Of a stretch of DNA of 64,000 nt, positions 35,198 to 45,945 are shown one piece after another (position 1 is the stretch's first letter; each line of letters starts with the position of its first letter). The notes below the pieces were generated by a model. The model searched no databases and was not told the DNA's origin. It worked only from the letters and a program-made list of their open reading frames with translations. The translations under genes were made by a program, and so were the position numbers. Source of the DNA: Saururus chinensis (taxonomy: Eukaryota; Streptophyta; Magnoliopsida; Piperales; Saururaceae); the NCBI GenBank assembly GCA_035235625.1, contig CP141149.1, positions 27,211,753-27,275,752 on the forward strand. Direction: 5' to 3'.

Positions 35198-35211
35198 GGG
35201 CTCCGATACCA
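35198..35211 (-). promoter_or_regulatory. copia 1 primer-binding site
   Basis: On the minus strand TGGTATCGGAGCCC follows one base after the LTR end. This is one base away from the standard TGGTATCAGAGC complement of initiator tRNA-Met used by most plant copia elements. It fixes the element's orientation and marks the LTR at its right as the 5' LTR. Confidence 0.85.
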
Positions 35212-35268
35212 CTATAGAGTGGCATACCAACAGAAGCGGGCTAATGGCTTGAGCCATAGGGGTGGCAC

Positions 35269-37413
35269 TATAACGACCCATTTTTCGGTTATGCTTAAAC
35301 CGGGTGGGTTAAGGGTAATTGGGTAAATTTGTGATTAAGTGTCGGGGGTTTCAAGGGATGAAACCCCTATAGATGGGTAGAGCTCAGAGTAATGAGTGTG
35401 ACGAATCGAAGAACAAGCAAATCGGAGGTCAGGAGCAAAAGCTACAGCCTCGGGAAGCATGCCGCATGGGTGGGGCCCACTTGAAAAGAGTGGGATAACC
35501 TATCCATGTGTGGTCTTATTTTAAAGGGCTCGTCAATACGAGTCCATTGGTGCGTAGAACGCACTATTCCGACTTTGGGGTAAGAAGATATCACGCGTTG
35601 AAGTTTAGATATTTTTGGATTAAAATAATATAAAAAATATATTATTTTAATTATAAAGGACAAAATAGCTGCCGTCAGCTGCGCCGCCCGACGCGGTCAC
35701 GGTGCCGTGTGGCGGGGGCCCCGCGGGCCATCGCAGTCATCCGCGTATGCGGGACGGGGCCCGCGTCGCGGGCCGGCTCCCGCATGACTTGCTGGAGCAA
35801 CGTGTCGTGCCCGTGCGGCGCGGGGCCGGGCCCCGTGTGACACTGGGCAGCCTGCTAGCTCAGCACGCGGCCAGCGCATCGCACGCTGTGCAGACGCGTG
35901 ACGCATGGCGCGCGTGTCTCCGAGAGCATTTCGTACGCTCTCGGCTTCTCCCCTATAAATTTGGATCCTGTTTCATTTTTCGAGGGAGTTTTCGGACTCG
36001 TTCGGTGTCCGTTTTCTTCCGTTTTGAGGTGTTCCTAACTAATTCAAGGGTGATCTACGCAATGACATGGTCCATTCCTCGAGTTGGCACTCCTAAAAGG
36101 GAGGAACGACCTAGGGCAAGAGGAGGCTCTGTCCGCCACCCTCCTGCCCCGAGAGTGAGAGAGATGGCCCGGTGAGAGAGGAGGCTCCATCCTCCGTTAC
36201 CGGGGCAGATCAAGAGAAGTAGCCCGATGTGGGGGAGGCTCCGTTCTCCACCGAAGGGCCACGATGTGTGAAGGAACACCCCGGGTAGGGGAGGTTCTGT
36301 CCGCCGCCTACGGGCGCAGAAAACGAGAAGTCTTTGGGAAAGGGGAGAGTTGGTCAGGTCGTGCTTTGGTACAAGGCGATGAACGTATGGAGGCTCTGTC
36401 CGCTGTCTCCGGATCTGAGGGGGAGGATGCCCATAAACGAGCATCCCAAATACAGCTACCTCGGGAGACATCAGGGGAGTAAGAGTTTCTTACCTCCTAT
36501 TTTAATTATAGAACGACATGTGTTAGTTATGATATGTGTTATGCTATGATCCATATGCTTGCTATGGTTATGTGCCATGATATGTGCTTATATGCCATGA
36601 CGTGTGCCGTCTCGCTCTGGGTTAGAGAGCGATGGGCTGTGCATGTGTTTATATTATGATATGCTATGCTTATATGCCATGATGTGTGTCGTCTCACTCT
36701 GGGTTAGAGAGAGACGTGTTGTGTGTGTGTTCGGTCTCGGCTCAGTGATAGAGCGAGACCTATGATTGTGTTCTGTCTCACTCTATGATAGAGAAAGATG
36801 TGTGATGAGTGCGGTCTCGGCTAAGTGATATAGCGAGACGTGTGACGTGTGTTTGTTCTCGGCTCGGTGATGGAGCGAGACATATGAATGTGATGGTCTT
36901 GCTCTGGGGTAGAGTGAGGCATGTTGTGGTGGTTGTGTGGTGCTCGTCTCTATGATAGAGCGAGATGTGTATTGCCGGTGTTTTATCAGGTTTTCGTATT
37001 GGTTGTGTGGTGCTCGTCTCCATGATAGAGCGAGATGTGTGTTGTTGGTGTTTAACGGGTTTTCGTATAACCCCGATTAAATATTCGGGTATACGCATGT
37101 GTTTTTGTATGGTTTGATGTATATAGTAGCCAGTAGGCAGAACTACTTCCGGATCCGATCGTATCGGAGTAACATCGTCGATGTTATCCGATATGTACGT
37201 AGGCAACCAACGGCAATGCAACGTTGGCCCAGTCCGAATTAGTTATATAATTAGACCAGTTCTTGCCTACGCGTAACAGAGCACTAAAGTTCCGTAGCGC
37301 GTAGAGGAACGAGAAGACTCTCGCACTCAGAGTGTGCCACTCTTGGTTCTGGGTTTGGTTTTCATCGATTTCAGACCCCTAGCCCATGTCGGCTTTCGGG
37401 TCAGGGCGTCACA
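35269..37413 (+). mobile_element. solo LTR, TGTAACGACCC family, copy D
   Basis: It starts TATAACGACCCATTTTTCGG (TG has become TA) and ends CAGGGCGTCACA. The perfect duplication GGCAC lies at 35264-35268 and 37414-37418, and the copia 3' LTR shows the empty site GGGTGGCACCTTGAG. The TATA box TATAAAT is at 35954-35960. In place of the minisatellite it has an expanded array of TCTCGCTCT hairpins (36600-37040). Confidence 0.85.
36600..37040. repeat. array of GTCTCGCTCT...AGAGCGAGAC hairpin units
   Basis: Eight to ten units of about 40-50 bp, each able to fold as TCTCGCTCT / AGAGCGAGA with a short loop. Fewer units occur at the matching position in copies A, B, C and E. Confidence 0.8.
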
Positions 37414-38352
37414 GGCACCTTGAGAAAAATCGAATCTTTAAACAATTATCTCTACACATGTATGTGAAAAATCATTAGTATAAGAAATAAATATTATCAC
37501 AAATCTATTAATCATATTGAATTGAATAGAGGAGCAATACTTACTGGTCTTTGGGGCTGATCAGCCACCATATGCCTTGAACCTTCACCCCAACGCCCAA
37601 TGGATCAATATTTGAATATCAATCCAATTTGAGAGAAGAAAGGAATATCTTGAGTATGTGTAGATCTCTCACAAATCCAATGCAATGACTTAGAGATCTC
37701 TTATGGAGTGCCCTAGTCCTTATTCTTTAATCGTCTTTTGGATCTTGACGATGACACAAATCCTGAGACAATCACTAAGGAATGGAGATTGATGGGGGAG
37801 AGAAAGATGGAAGTGGCCAGCCCTCTCCTTGTTTCTTCTTTGTGCAACATGCCTAGGGGGAGAGGGAGAGAGTGGACGTGATGGGAAGAGAGAAGAGAAA
37901 GGGGGGCGTGCCTCACTTAGGGCTTCCCTTCTCTTGCTTTTCTATGTATGCTGGGTTTAATTAGCTGAGCCTCCAATCAAAGTTTTACCAGATTAACTTA
38001 GAATGTCTGATACAACGAGAGTGGGCTTTGTTTCTTAGAGCCCATGAGAGGCCTGAGCCCCTGCATGTGGTCATGCCCGTGACATGGTCAACCCCTCACT
38101 AAATACGGGTCCAACCATCCACACTAATTCTAGAGTCGGGCCCCACAAACCGAATATGTACATCCTAGTCACATGCATAGTATGCTTGTGTGGTGAATAT
38201 GGGTCCTAAGAGAATATATGTCATAATGGTTCATGTGGAGTCTGCATGACCACCCCCACCGTCCTTGGACCCCATGGCCCATACCGGCTCATCCAAACCA
38301 CGAATAAAAATGGTTCAAATCTGCCTAAGTTGTACCATGGTCCAACAACTCA

Positions 38353-38440
38353 AAAGGTGGCCTATGCAATGGCAAACTCTATCTCAAAAGATGGCACCTT
38401 AAAGTTTGGCTTCTCATTATCTGATGTATCCGCTCTCTAA
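38353..38440 (+). pseudogene. right part of a host exon split by the copia insertion
   Basis: Directly after the right ACTCA duplication the frame KVAYAMANSISKDGTLKFG continues to a stop at 38438-38440. With the 29 bases at 12904-12932 it forms an uninterrupted 38-codon terminal exon preceded by AG. I do not recognise the protein; nothing in it suggests a transposon. The insertion separates the two halves by 25.4 kb, so the gene is broken unless the element is spliced out. Confidence 0.4.
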
Positions 38441-41400
38441 TTTTTTGTCTCTGTTCCTTTCCAAGACCACCATTTATATTCTTCTCTCACTTCTTAATCC
38501 AGCTGGAATTTTAAAAAAAATGTTGTTTTGACATCAAAATGAAGAGAGATTTGGTTTTCTTTGAGTGCATTTATCAGATGAAATTAATCGCTATTTTTAA
38601 ATTAATTAGCTTCAGTTTTGATAAAATATTATTCTCTTGGCTGAATTTAGTCAGCGACATACGTAAGCTTCAAACTGCAGATGCTGCAGTGTCTTCGAAT
38701 AACCATGAAGCGGAAAGCAGCCTTGATCTTTTTCCTCTCAGTCGCAAAATGATCAACTAAAGCAGCACATATAATGATATAAAAAATAATTAGTTCAATT
38801 AAAATCAATTTGCTCCTACATATACGATTTCAAATATCAAAGACACAATAATTAATAGATTGATTCTACCTCGAATATGTCTTTGCAATTTGTAAAGGTA
38901 TACAACTACAGAAATGAGATCATAATTTCTGCAAAGTTTCCATTGAGTTGATGGCTAGGTTTTATCTCTAACTAGGATCGACTTGCTACATTTTACACTG
39001 CAACCGTCACAATGTCAATTTGATGAACCGAGATGAGGTTAGTTAAGTGTTGTTTTCATAGGATAGTGATATTCTCACAACAAAATCATTCACAAAAACT
39101 CACACAAGAGTTTTAATTAGACTTCACAAATAGACCCCATATAAAGTTCATATAGGCTCATTTCTTTAGACCAATAAAAAATGATGTGTAAATTATTTAT
39201 GTGAGTTTTTTATGTTAAAATATCATTTTCCGTTTTCATAATTAGCTAGATACTTCTAATCCCTGTCAAAACAAACACATGAACAAGTATACATTCCTTG
39301 TATATGTCCCACAGAAGAAATAATTTAGTTAGAGCCTCCAAGAAAATGTTAGTTAAAAGATATAATATTATATTATGCTGCGTATTACAATAATGTAAGT
39401 CATGTTTAAGGGAAATGAGTACACAAAATGAAGGTAAATCTAATGAAATGAGAGCACCTGAAGTAGCTTTCATGTGGTCTGCATGGCTCCCCTAATGCCA
39501 ACTAGTAAGTGAGTCAACCAATTTGACATTCTTCATAGATGGCATTCAGGGAGCCAGGCAGATCAACTGACCAAAGACAAGGTTGCGATACTGGCACACC
39601 TATCTCCAGAGAGCTTTTTTCGCTGCATTATCAGAGAGCACAAAAAGGGCTTCAACACAAAGTCGCTCATTTTCTTTTAAGATTGATCGCATAAAGTTAA
39701 CGCAAGGAAACACCCACATGCGGTAAAGTTAATTAAAATATGTTTTGGGAGCTTGTCCACGAGCATGTATTGAATACACTCACATAGACAAGAGGGCTGG
39801 AAACCCAACTGAGTTCATGATAGAATCACCCACAGAGTGGTGCGAGTTACTAGAGGTTATGGGGTTATGGAAGAGTTTCATCAGTGTTTCATGGCGGACT
39901 CAGGTTGGTAGATTCAAAAGGAAGAAATAATGCCGTTATGAGGATAAAACTCCTCCCTCAGCCCCTAGCTAAAACTGATCAGAAGCATCACTTCACGCCT
40001 CTTCTAGCCATCTGATTTTTTTTTTCTATTGAAAGAAGAATAAGGAAAACAGCAACTGAGCTGAACACAATAAGAAACTGGATCAATTTCAGTAAACTTA
40101 CAGTTCATGTGCAGCTTGCTCTTAATCGCCTCCCCAAGTGCATGAAGTTGAAACTAGTTTGGAGATGTTTTGAAAGAAGCCAAGATTAATCACTTTAGAC
40201 CTTGGAAACTTTGAGAAGTAGAGTACAAACACTCTGGTTCTCACCTCTCTTTCCATAAAAAGGAGGTGGAATTTAAAGATGGAGAAGCTGAAAACATGGA
40301 GAAAGATGGGAGGAGCAAAGACAAGGGAAACTCCATGTGAGGGGTTAGGAGCCAGCTCTTGGTACAAGGCCGGCAGCACCTTTCTTCCAACCACACTTAC
40401 CACGAGTGGAGCCAAACCAGACATGGGTATTGCAGGAAAGGGGCCTTCGGATTTTGTCCCATTAGTGGTCACGTTCTATTTCAATTATTTAATTCTATGC
40501 GAAGAACACGTCGTGTACTAAAATACGTGCCCAGTGCGTGTTTTGAAGGAGAAATTATTAGGTATGTAATGTATACAGTGCTAATATGAATAATCGACAC
40601 CATAGGTTGTAAGCCCATAATTTAAATTTTCCCTACGTGATATCATTTATTATAGGTGATGAAACACTATTTTCCCGTAATGCGTACCTAATAGTTCTTC
40701 GTTTTTAAGGTTGAAGACATCAGGGTGAACCCCACATGATTTAACGGTTTTCACGTGAAAACACGTTAATGTCGTGGTTTCTATGCTAATATTGACTAGA
40801 CTGAACCATAAAGGACAGCTCCAGCCTCCAAGGTGTCAAACGAGCAAACTACCAAACTAACCATGCTCACAGCCGTCTCAAATATGTTAACTATTTGGAT
40901 CAGTTAATTATGTTGTCGTTTGGCTCTTTAAGATTAAGATTGTAATAGGTACATATTTGAAATTTTGATATTTAAGAAAGCTAATTGATTAACTTTTTTA
41001 CTCTATTTATTAACTTAAATATAATATAAAATAGAGTCATTAATATGAGACAAAACTTTTATCGAAATGAGAATATTAAATTAATTTATGAATATTACTT
41101 GTCTAATAATTTAAAGCAGAATTGGGAATGGGGCCAACTCTAAATAAGGCGTCAACTGTGGAAGAGTTTTTAAAGCTTCCCACTGATCACCATAAGTTCA
41201 ATGTAAGGAACTTCAGGATGCCGTTTATCTATAAGATTGATAGTATACATATTAATGTACGTTAGTGTCAATGAAGCTAATATATGCCCTGTTGATCTTA
41301 ATAATGAATAGTCTATAGGCATTTTTTACATTGGGCTCATGGGACGCATAAGTATTAAAACTCTTTCGTCAACTATCCCTCAATTATTGAGAAGCATTTT

Positions 41401-42321
41401 TCATATTTCACTCTATCAATGAATATAATGTGAAGAACGCATGAAAACCCTTCGAATGTAATATTAACAACACCTAACGTATTAACGTCAGTGATGCTGA
41501 CGCTAATATGTATGTGTCATTGGTTTTAAATATTAAGTGTTTTTTAGAAAGTTCACAGTGAGAGTGAAACATAAAAAAAAAAAAAACACCTAAAAAACCA
41601 TAAAAAACCAAACGTGAAAATTTTATTAAGAATAGCCATGGCCCCTAGCTTTGACTAATCTTGTCATCAATCATCACTAAAACTCAAACGGCAGCTGGGA
41701 CTCAGTCCATTTAGTTGGGTTTAGTGGGTATACGATGATATATTAACCCCTATGGAAGTAATTAACGACCAAATGACGGTGTAATAACTGTAATTTAATG
41801 AAATGAGACAGCTACTTGATTCGCCCCCAGTTGGACAACCAACTGTACTAAACACGGCTATGTCACTTAGATCTTAATCAAGATAATGTGTGCAAGTTGC
41901 CTGTAGTTAGAATTTATGCTTATTTTGCTCTTGGAATAGTTTTTATGATGTAAGCCATGACATCAATTCAGTAGAATTACTAAATAAGTAGACCACCAAG
42001 AATAAGTCCACGTTCAAGTTGGTGGCGGGCCCCTGATCGTCGTCTTTTAGCGTTCATGCCAAGATTTGGCTGTCATCTAAGTTGGAGCCAGAATAGAACA
42101 CATCACTGTAAGTTCATAACTAGCAGTGGGCAAAGCGACGCAGGGCCCAAAGTTGTCTTAGTGATTACTGAGTCAAATTTCTTCGACAAAGTCGTCAAAT
42201 GCGCATATTCTGCATTGTTATTCTAGACCTTAGATGTCACTGCCTTATATTTTGGTAATTAAATCTCTCTAGCTTACCTGCAATGTACAACCTGAAATCT
42301 CTATCCACGCACATTAGATAT
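38441..42321. other. intergenic DNA, mostly unexplained
   Basis: No convincing gene. A plus frame at 38539-38760 ends ESSLDLFPLSRKMIN, reminiscent of a WUS-box or EAR-type motif, with a possible acceptor (TTTAGTCAG, ending 38653) before it. An open stretch at 39512-39679 and ORFs at 39745-39930 and 40279-40521 are unrecognised. The last five bases (42322-42326... ATCGG) are the copia 2 duplication. Confidence 0.4.
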
Positions 42322-42326
42322 ATCGG

Positions 42327-42543
42327 TATTAAAGACACCTCCTCACTTGTCACAATGGCAATCTTGAACTCCCCTCTCATTGTTATCTTCTCTATCTATT
42401 TATTATTATATCTTTTTTTTATATTTTCCTAATAGAAAATACATGTTTATATCTACTGTGTATTTTTTAATAGAAAATACATACTTATATCTATAAACAT
42501 TTGTTTACTGTAATGGAATACCATTTTTTACCGTTTGCTTTTA
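42327..42543 (+). repeat. copia 2, 5' LTR
   Basis: TATTAAAGACACCTCC to TTTGCTTTTA. It aligns end to end with the 3' LTR at 49288-49505. The terminal TG and CA have decayed to TA. The primer-binding site begins at the next base. Confidence 0.85.
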
Positions 42544-42556
42544 TGGTATTGGAGCC
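42544..42556 (+). promoter_or_regulatory. copia 2 primer-binding site
   Basis: TGGTATTGGAGCC, a near match to the initiator tRNA-Met complement, directly abuts the 5' LTR. Confidence 0.85.
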
Positions 42557-43253
42557 TTTCTGCCCAACGGCTTAATTCCCTTTCCATTCCAAAAATTGCA
42601 GGTCCGTTCTACATAGGCACTTTTCCGTTGTCAACCTCCCTCCCGTCTATCCTGTCATCTTCCCCGAGTCTCCAACCAGCCAAGCCTCTCCTTTGCCGGC
42701 GTCCCCCTTTCTGGTCAGCCCACCCTCTCTCCGTCCGCCTCCCAGTTCCGGTCACCTCCATGGTTTCCTCCCTCTCCAGAGCACCGTCAACCCCTTTCCC
42801 TCCTCATCCCTAGTTTCCCCCGCTGCTGTCCAAGCCAGCCAAGCCTCTCCCTCGCTGACGTCCCTCTTTCCAGTCGGCCCTCCCTCTCTCCGTCCACCTC
42901 CCAGTTCCAGTCGTCTCCTTGGTTTACTTCCCCTCCATAGCACCGTCGACCCCTGGTTTCCTCCACCACTCTCCTCCCACCTAGCAAAGCTCTCTGCTTT
43001 TCACCCGCATTCCTCCTCCTTGCCACCCTATCCCCTCCTGGTGGTCCTCTTCGGCTTCTCTCCCTCCGCTGGCATTGTTCCCTATGCTCCGTCCTCCACT
43101 TGGTGGCCTCCCAACTGCGTCCCTCTCTCCCTGCCACTCTCCAGTCACCCACTCCTATCTCTCTCTCCCTATGTGGCTTCTTGCTCCAGCTGTTCTTCCT
43201 GTTGACGACGTCCTTCTCTTCTACCCGAGCTCGCTTTCCTCCCAAGGCTCTCC

Positions 43254-43973
43254 ATGACGTCCCCATATCGCTCCATGGCCTCTTCCGCCTTGGCCCTAGG
43301 CTCTCCCTCCCCTCCTCCTCCCTTTGCCCTCAACGAGCTATTTACTCCTATCCCCGCAATGGTGAGGTTCCTCAGCTCAAACATTCCTCAACTTGTCACG
43401 GTGTGTTGTGACTCCGCCACGTTTCTCATTTGGCTTATCCAAGTTCATGACCTCCTCGAAGGCTATGGTGTGATGAAATTTCTTGATGGCTCTACCCCGT
43501 GCCCTGCTACTAGTGACCTTTCAGCCCGTCCTACTGCCATCCAATGGCACTGTATTGATCGGGTGCGCCTCACCGCTATTCGTGCCACCATCTCTCCTTC
43601 CTTGCTCGGCTACTTCATTGGACTTGTGTCCGTCGCTGCCCTTTGGATCGCTGCAGTAGATCGCTTCCTCTCTACCTCCACGGCTCACATCCTCAATGTG
43701 AAAGAGAGTCTTGTTGCCCACGTCCAAGGCGATGGCACCATGACCGCATATCTTGACGGCCTTAAAGCCTATGCGGTTCAACTTGCCGAGGTTGGGGCTC
43801 CCATCTCGGACCTTGACCTCTTTCATAAGACATTAAACGGTCTCTCCGACGTGTATTTTGTCTTCTCCACCGCCCTCCATGCTCGCGGTGTTACCATTCC
43901 CCTTGCAGAACTTTGGACCCTCTCCTTGCCGAGGAAGCCACACTATCTCGCACCCCCACCACCCCCACTGTAG
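43254..43973 (+). pseudogene. copia 2 gag
   Basis: A 239-codon frame. The real start may be the internal ATG at 43275 (MASSALALGSP). It shows the gag landmarks of plant copia elements: WLIQVHDLLEGYGVMKFLDG near residue 65, then STSTAHILNVKESL and DLDLFHKTLNGLSDVY. It frameshifts near 43970 into a Pro-rich linker leading to the zinc knuckle. Gag would form the particle that packages element RNA. The leader between primer site and gag (42557-43250) is C-rich without a recognisable domain. Confidence 0.8.
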
Positions 43974-44311
43974 GCCTACCCCTAGCGATGGCCCTCACTG
44001 CCCTCCACTCATGGCGTCCCTCTCTTCCGGCCAGCTATGGGCCCCTACCTCCGGCCCCTCCCCCCACTGCCCCCGGCCCCTATGGGCTGCCTCCCGCCTC
44101 TCCTTGTGGCCTCCCGACGACTCCCCTTGGCGTCTTCACTATTGCCCCCCTTGCTGGGGGACCCACCCTTGCCCTTGCAACCCCATATAGGGGAGGTGCT
44201 GCCCAGGGCCTTCTCCCCACCCCCGCTGGACGTGGGGCACCCGGCCCACGCGATGGCTCTCCTTGTGGCTATTGGCGCTTGGGTCCTCACAATCGTGGCC
44301 CACGGCCCCCT

Positions 44312-44480
44312 TGTCAGATTTGCAGTGGGACTAACCACTCTGCCAAAACATGTTAGGAGTGCTATTCCGGCCCCGGCGGCTCGTCCTCCAATGCTCTTAC
44401 CCTCTCTGCCGGCACCTCCCCCTCAGCAACTCCCACCAAGTGGCTCCTTGATAGTGGTGCTTCAGACCATGTGACAGCGG
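44312..44480 (+). pseudogene. copia 2 zinc knuckle and protease motif
   Basis: CQICSGTNHSAKTC at 44312-44353 is a perfect CX2CX4HX4C knuckle, followed at once by a TAG stop. In another frame TKWLLDSGASDHVTAD has the protease active triplet D-S-G at 44450-44458. Both motifs are intact but lie in different frames, so at least one indel separates them. Confidence 0.85.
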
Positions 44481-44814
44481 ATTGCGGTAACCTCTCCTTC
44501 CATGTGCCTCACTCGACGTCCGACCATATAAACATCGGGAACAGGGCAGCTTTACTCGTCTCATCCATGGATCACACCACCCTCCATCTCGGTCCCTCTA
44601 CTCTTTGTCTTCACAATGTCTTACATACTTCATCCATCTCTCATAATCTTCTTTCCGTTCATAAACTCACTCTTGATACCCTTTGATGCCTCTCATGTTA
44701 CAATCTAGGACACTAGCTCTCAGCGCATAATCTTTCAAGAACCGTGCCAATATGGTGTCTATCCAATGTCCTCCACCCCTACTGCGTCTCCCACCACCCT
44801 GTTTGCTTCTGCCT

Positions 44815-45405
44815 CCTCCCACCTTTGGCATCATCGGCTCGGACATCCGTCATCTACTATTTTAATTTAGTTGCCTCTACTTTGTCGTCTCTAATAAAAA
44901 AATATCATCCTTAGACTGTAATAATTGTCTCACTAGTAAAGCGCACAAACTCCCCTTCTCACTCTCCCCAAAGCACTCCTCGCGCCCTCTTGAGCTCGTC
45001 CACTCGGATGTTTGGGGTCCCTCTCCGGTCACATCCTTTCTCGGCTTTCACTACTATGTGATCTTCATCAATGACTTCTCCCGTTACACTTGGCTTTACC
45101 CCCTCAAACTTAAATCCGATATAACTGAATGTTTCCGCCTATTCTATGTCATGGCCGAACAGACCTTCTACCACACCATTACCACCCTCCGCACTGACAA
45201 TGGCGGTGAATACCTCAACCATCACCTCTCTTCCTACCTCTCCTTTGATGGCATCTCCCACCAAACCTCGTACCCTCATACTCCCAAACAAAATGGCATT
45301 GCTGAAAGAAAACACCAACACATCATCAAAACTACCCTCGCCCTCCTCTCCCACTCACATGTCTCTCTCCTATTGGATGGATGCTACTAGCACAGCCTTC
45401 TATTT
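44815..45405 (+). pseudogene. copia 2 integrase
   Basis: The zinc-finger part has LWHHRLGHPSS at about 44821-44856, followed by a TAG. The catalytic core has Asp in HSDVWGP (45007-45009), Asp in RTDNGGEY (45196-45198) and Glu in NGIAERKH (45304-45306). Spacing from the second Asp to the Glu is 35 residues, the DD35E rule. All three residues are kept although the frame breaks after 45390. Confidence 0.85.
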
Positions 45406-45940
45406 ATCAATCGCCTACCCTCTCCCTCCCTACAAAACCTCTCTCCCTACCAACTCCTATTTCAAAATCCCCCCGACTACTCCCACCTCAAAGCCTTCGG
45501 TTGTCGCTGCTTCCCTTGGACCCGCCCCTACTCCTCCCATAAACTCTCCCCCCGGGACATCTCATGCATCTTTCTCGATTATTGCCCTAATACTAAAGGA
45601 TATTGTTGCCTCGATCTCATCTCCTATCATGTCTACACCTTCCACCACGTCCACTTTCGTGAAGATGAGTTCCCTTACTACGATTGCCTTCCTATCCCAA
45701 ACCCCCCCACCACAATCTCCCTTCCTATTTCCATCACTCCCTCCCACAACAACCACCCCCCTCTCTCCCCTCCCCTTCTCACTCTCCTCCCTCTCCTCTT
45801 CCTCTCCCAGCCCGGACACCCCACCCTCTCCCTTCCCCTTCCCCCCCCCCCCACCTCCCCTCCCCCTCCCCACTCACCCAATGATCACTCGTAGCAAAGC
45901 CAAGATCGTATGTCCCTGTGTCCATTTCTCCCTTCTCACT
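45406..45940 (+). pseudogene. copia 2 integrase C-terminal and linker region
   Basis: Frame-shifted remains with a Pro/Ser/Leu-rich linker. MITRSKAKI at about 45880-45907 is the usual lead-in to the copia reverse transcriptase. The solo LTR duplication CTCTC ends this stretch. Confidence 0.65.
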
Positions 45941-45945
45941 CTCTC

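Larger units (their letters stand above)
12933..38347 (-). mobile_element. Ty1/copia retrotransposon 1, with nested insertions
   Basis: The same 5-bp duplication ACTCA stands at 12928-12932 and 38348-38352, immediately outside two related LTRs. On the minus strand the order is 5' LTR (38347-35213), primer-binding site (35211-35198), leader, gag, protease, integrase, reverse transcriptase, RNase H, polypurine tract (GTAGGGGA, about 13428-13435) and 3' LTR (13427-12933). Integrase before reverse transcriptase is the copia order. Removing the nested solo LTRs, CACTA and hAT elements leaves an element of about 6.3 kb. Many stops, frameshifts and lost catalytic residues show it is old and inactive. 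Confidence 0.85.
35213..38347 (-). repeat. copia 1, 5' LTR (interrupted)
   Basis: Read on the minus strand it starts TGTTGGACCATGG and ends GCCACTCTATA (the final CA has become TA). Without the nested solo LTR and one copy of GGCAC it is about 985 bp, twice the 3' LTR, which has lost a central part. The target duplication ACTCA follows at 38348. Confidence 0.8.

Noticed and set aside
35702-36471. Long GC-rich ORFs in solo LTR D
   Set aside because: Same composition effect in another copy of the LTR; frames are not conserved between copies.
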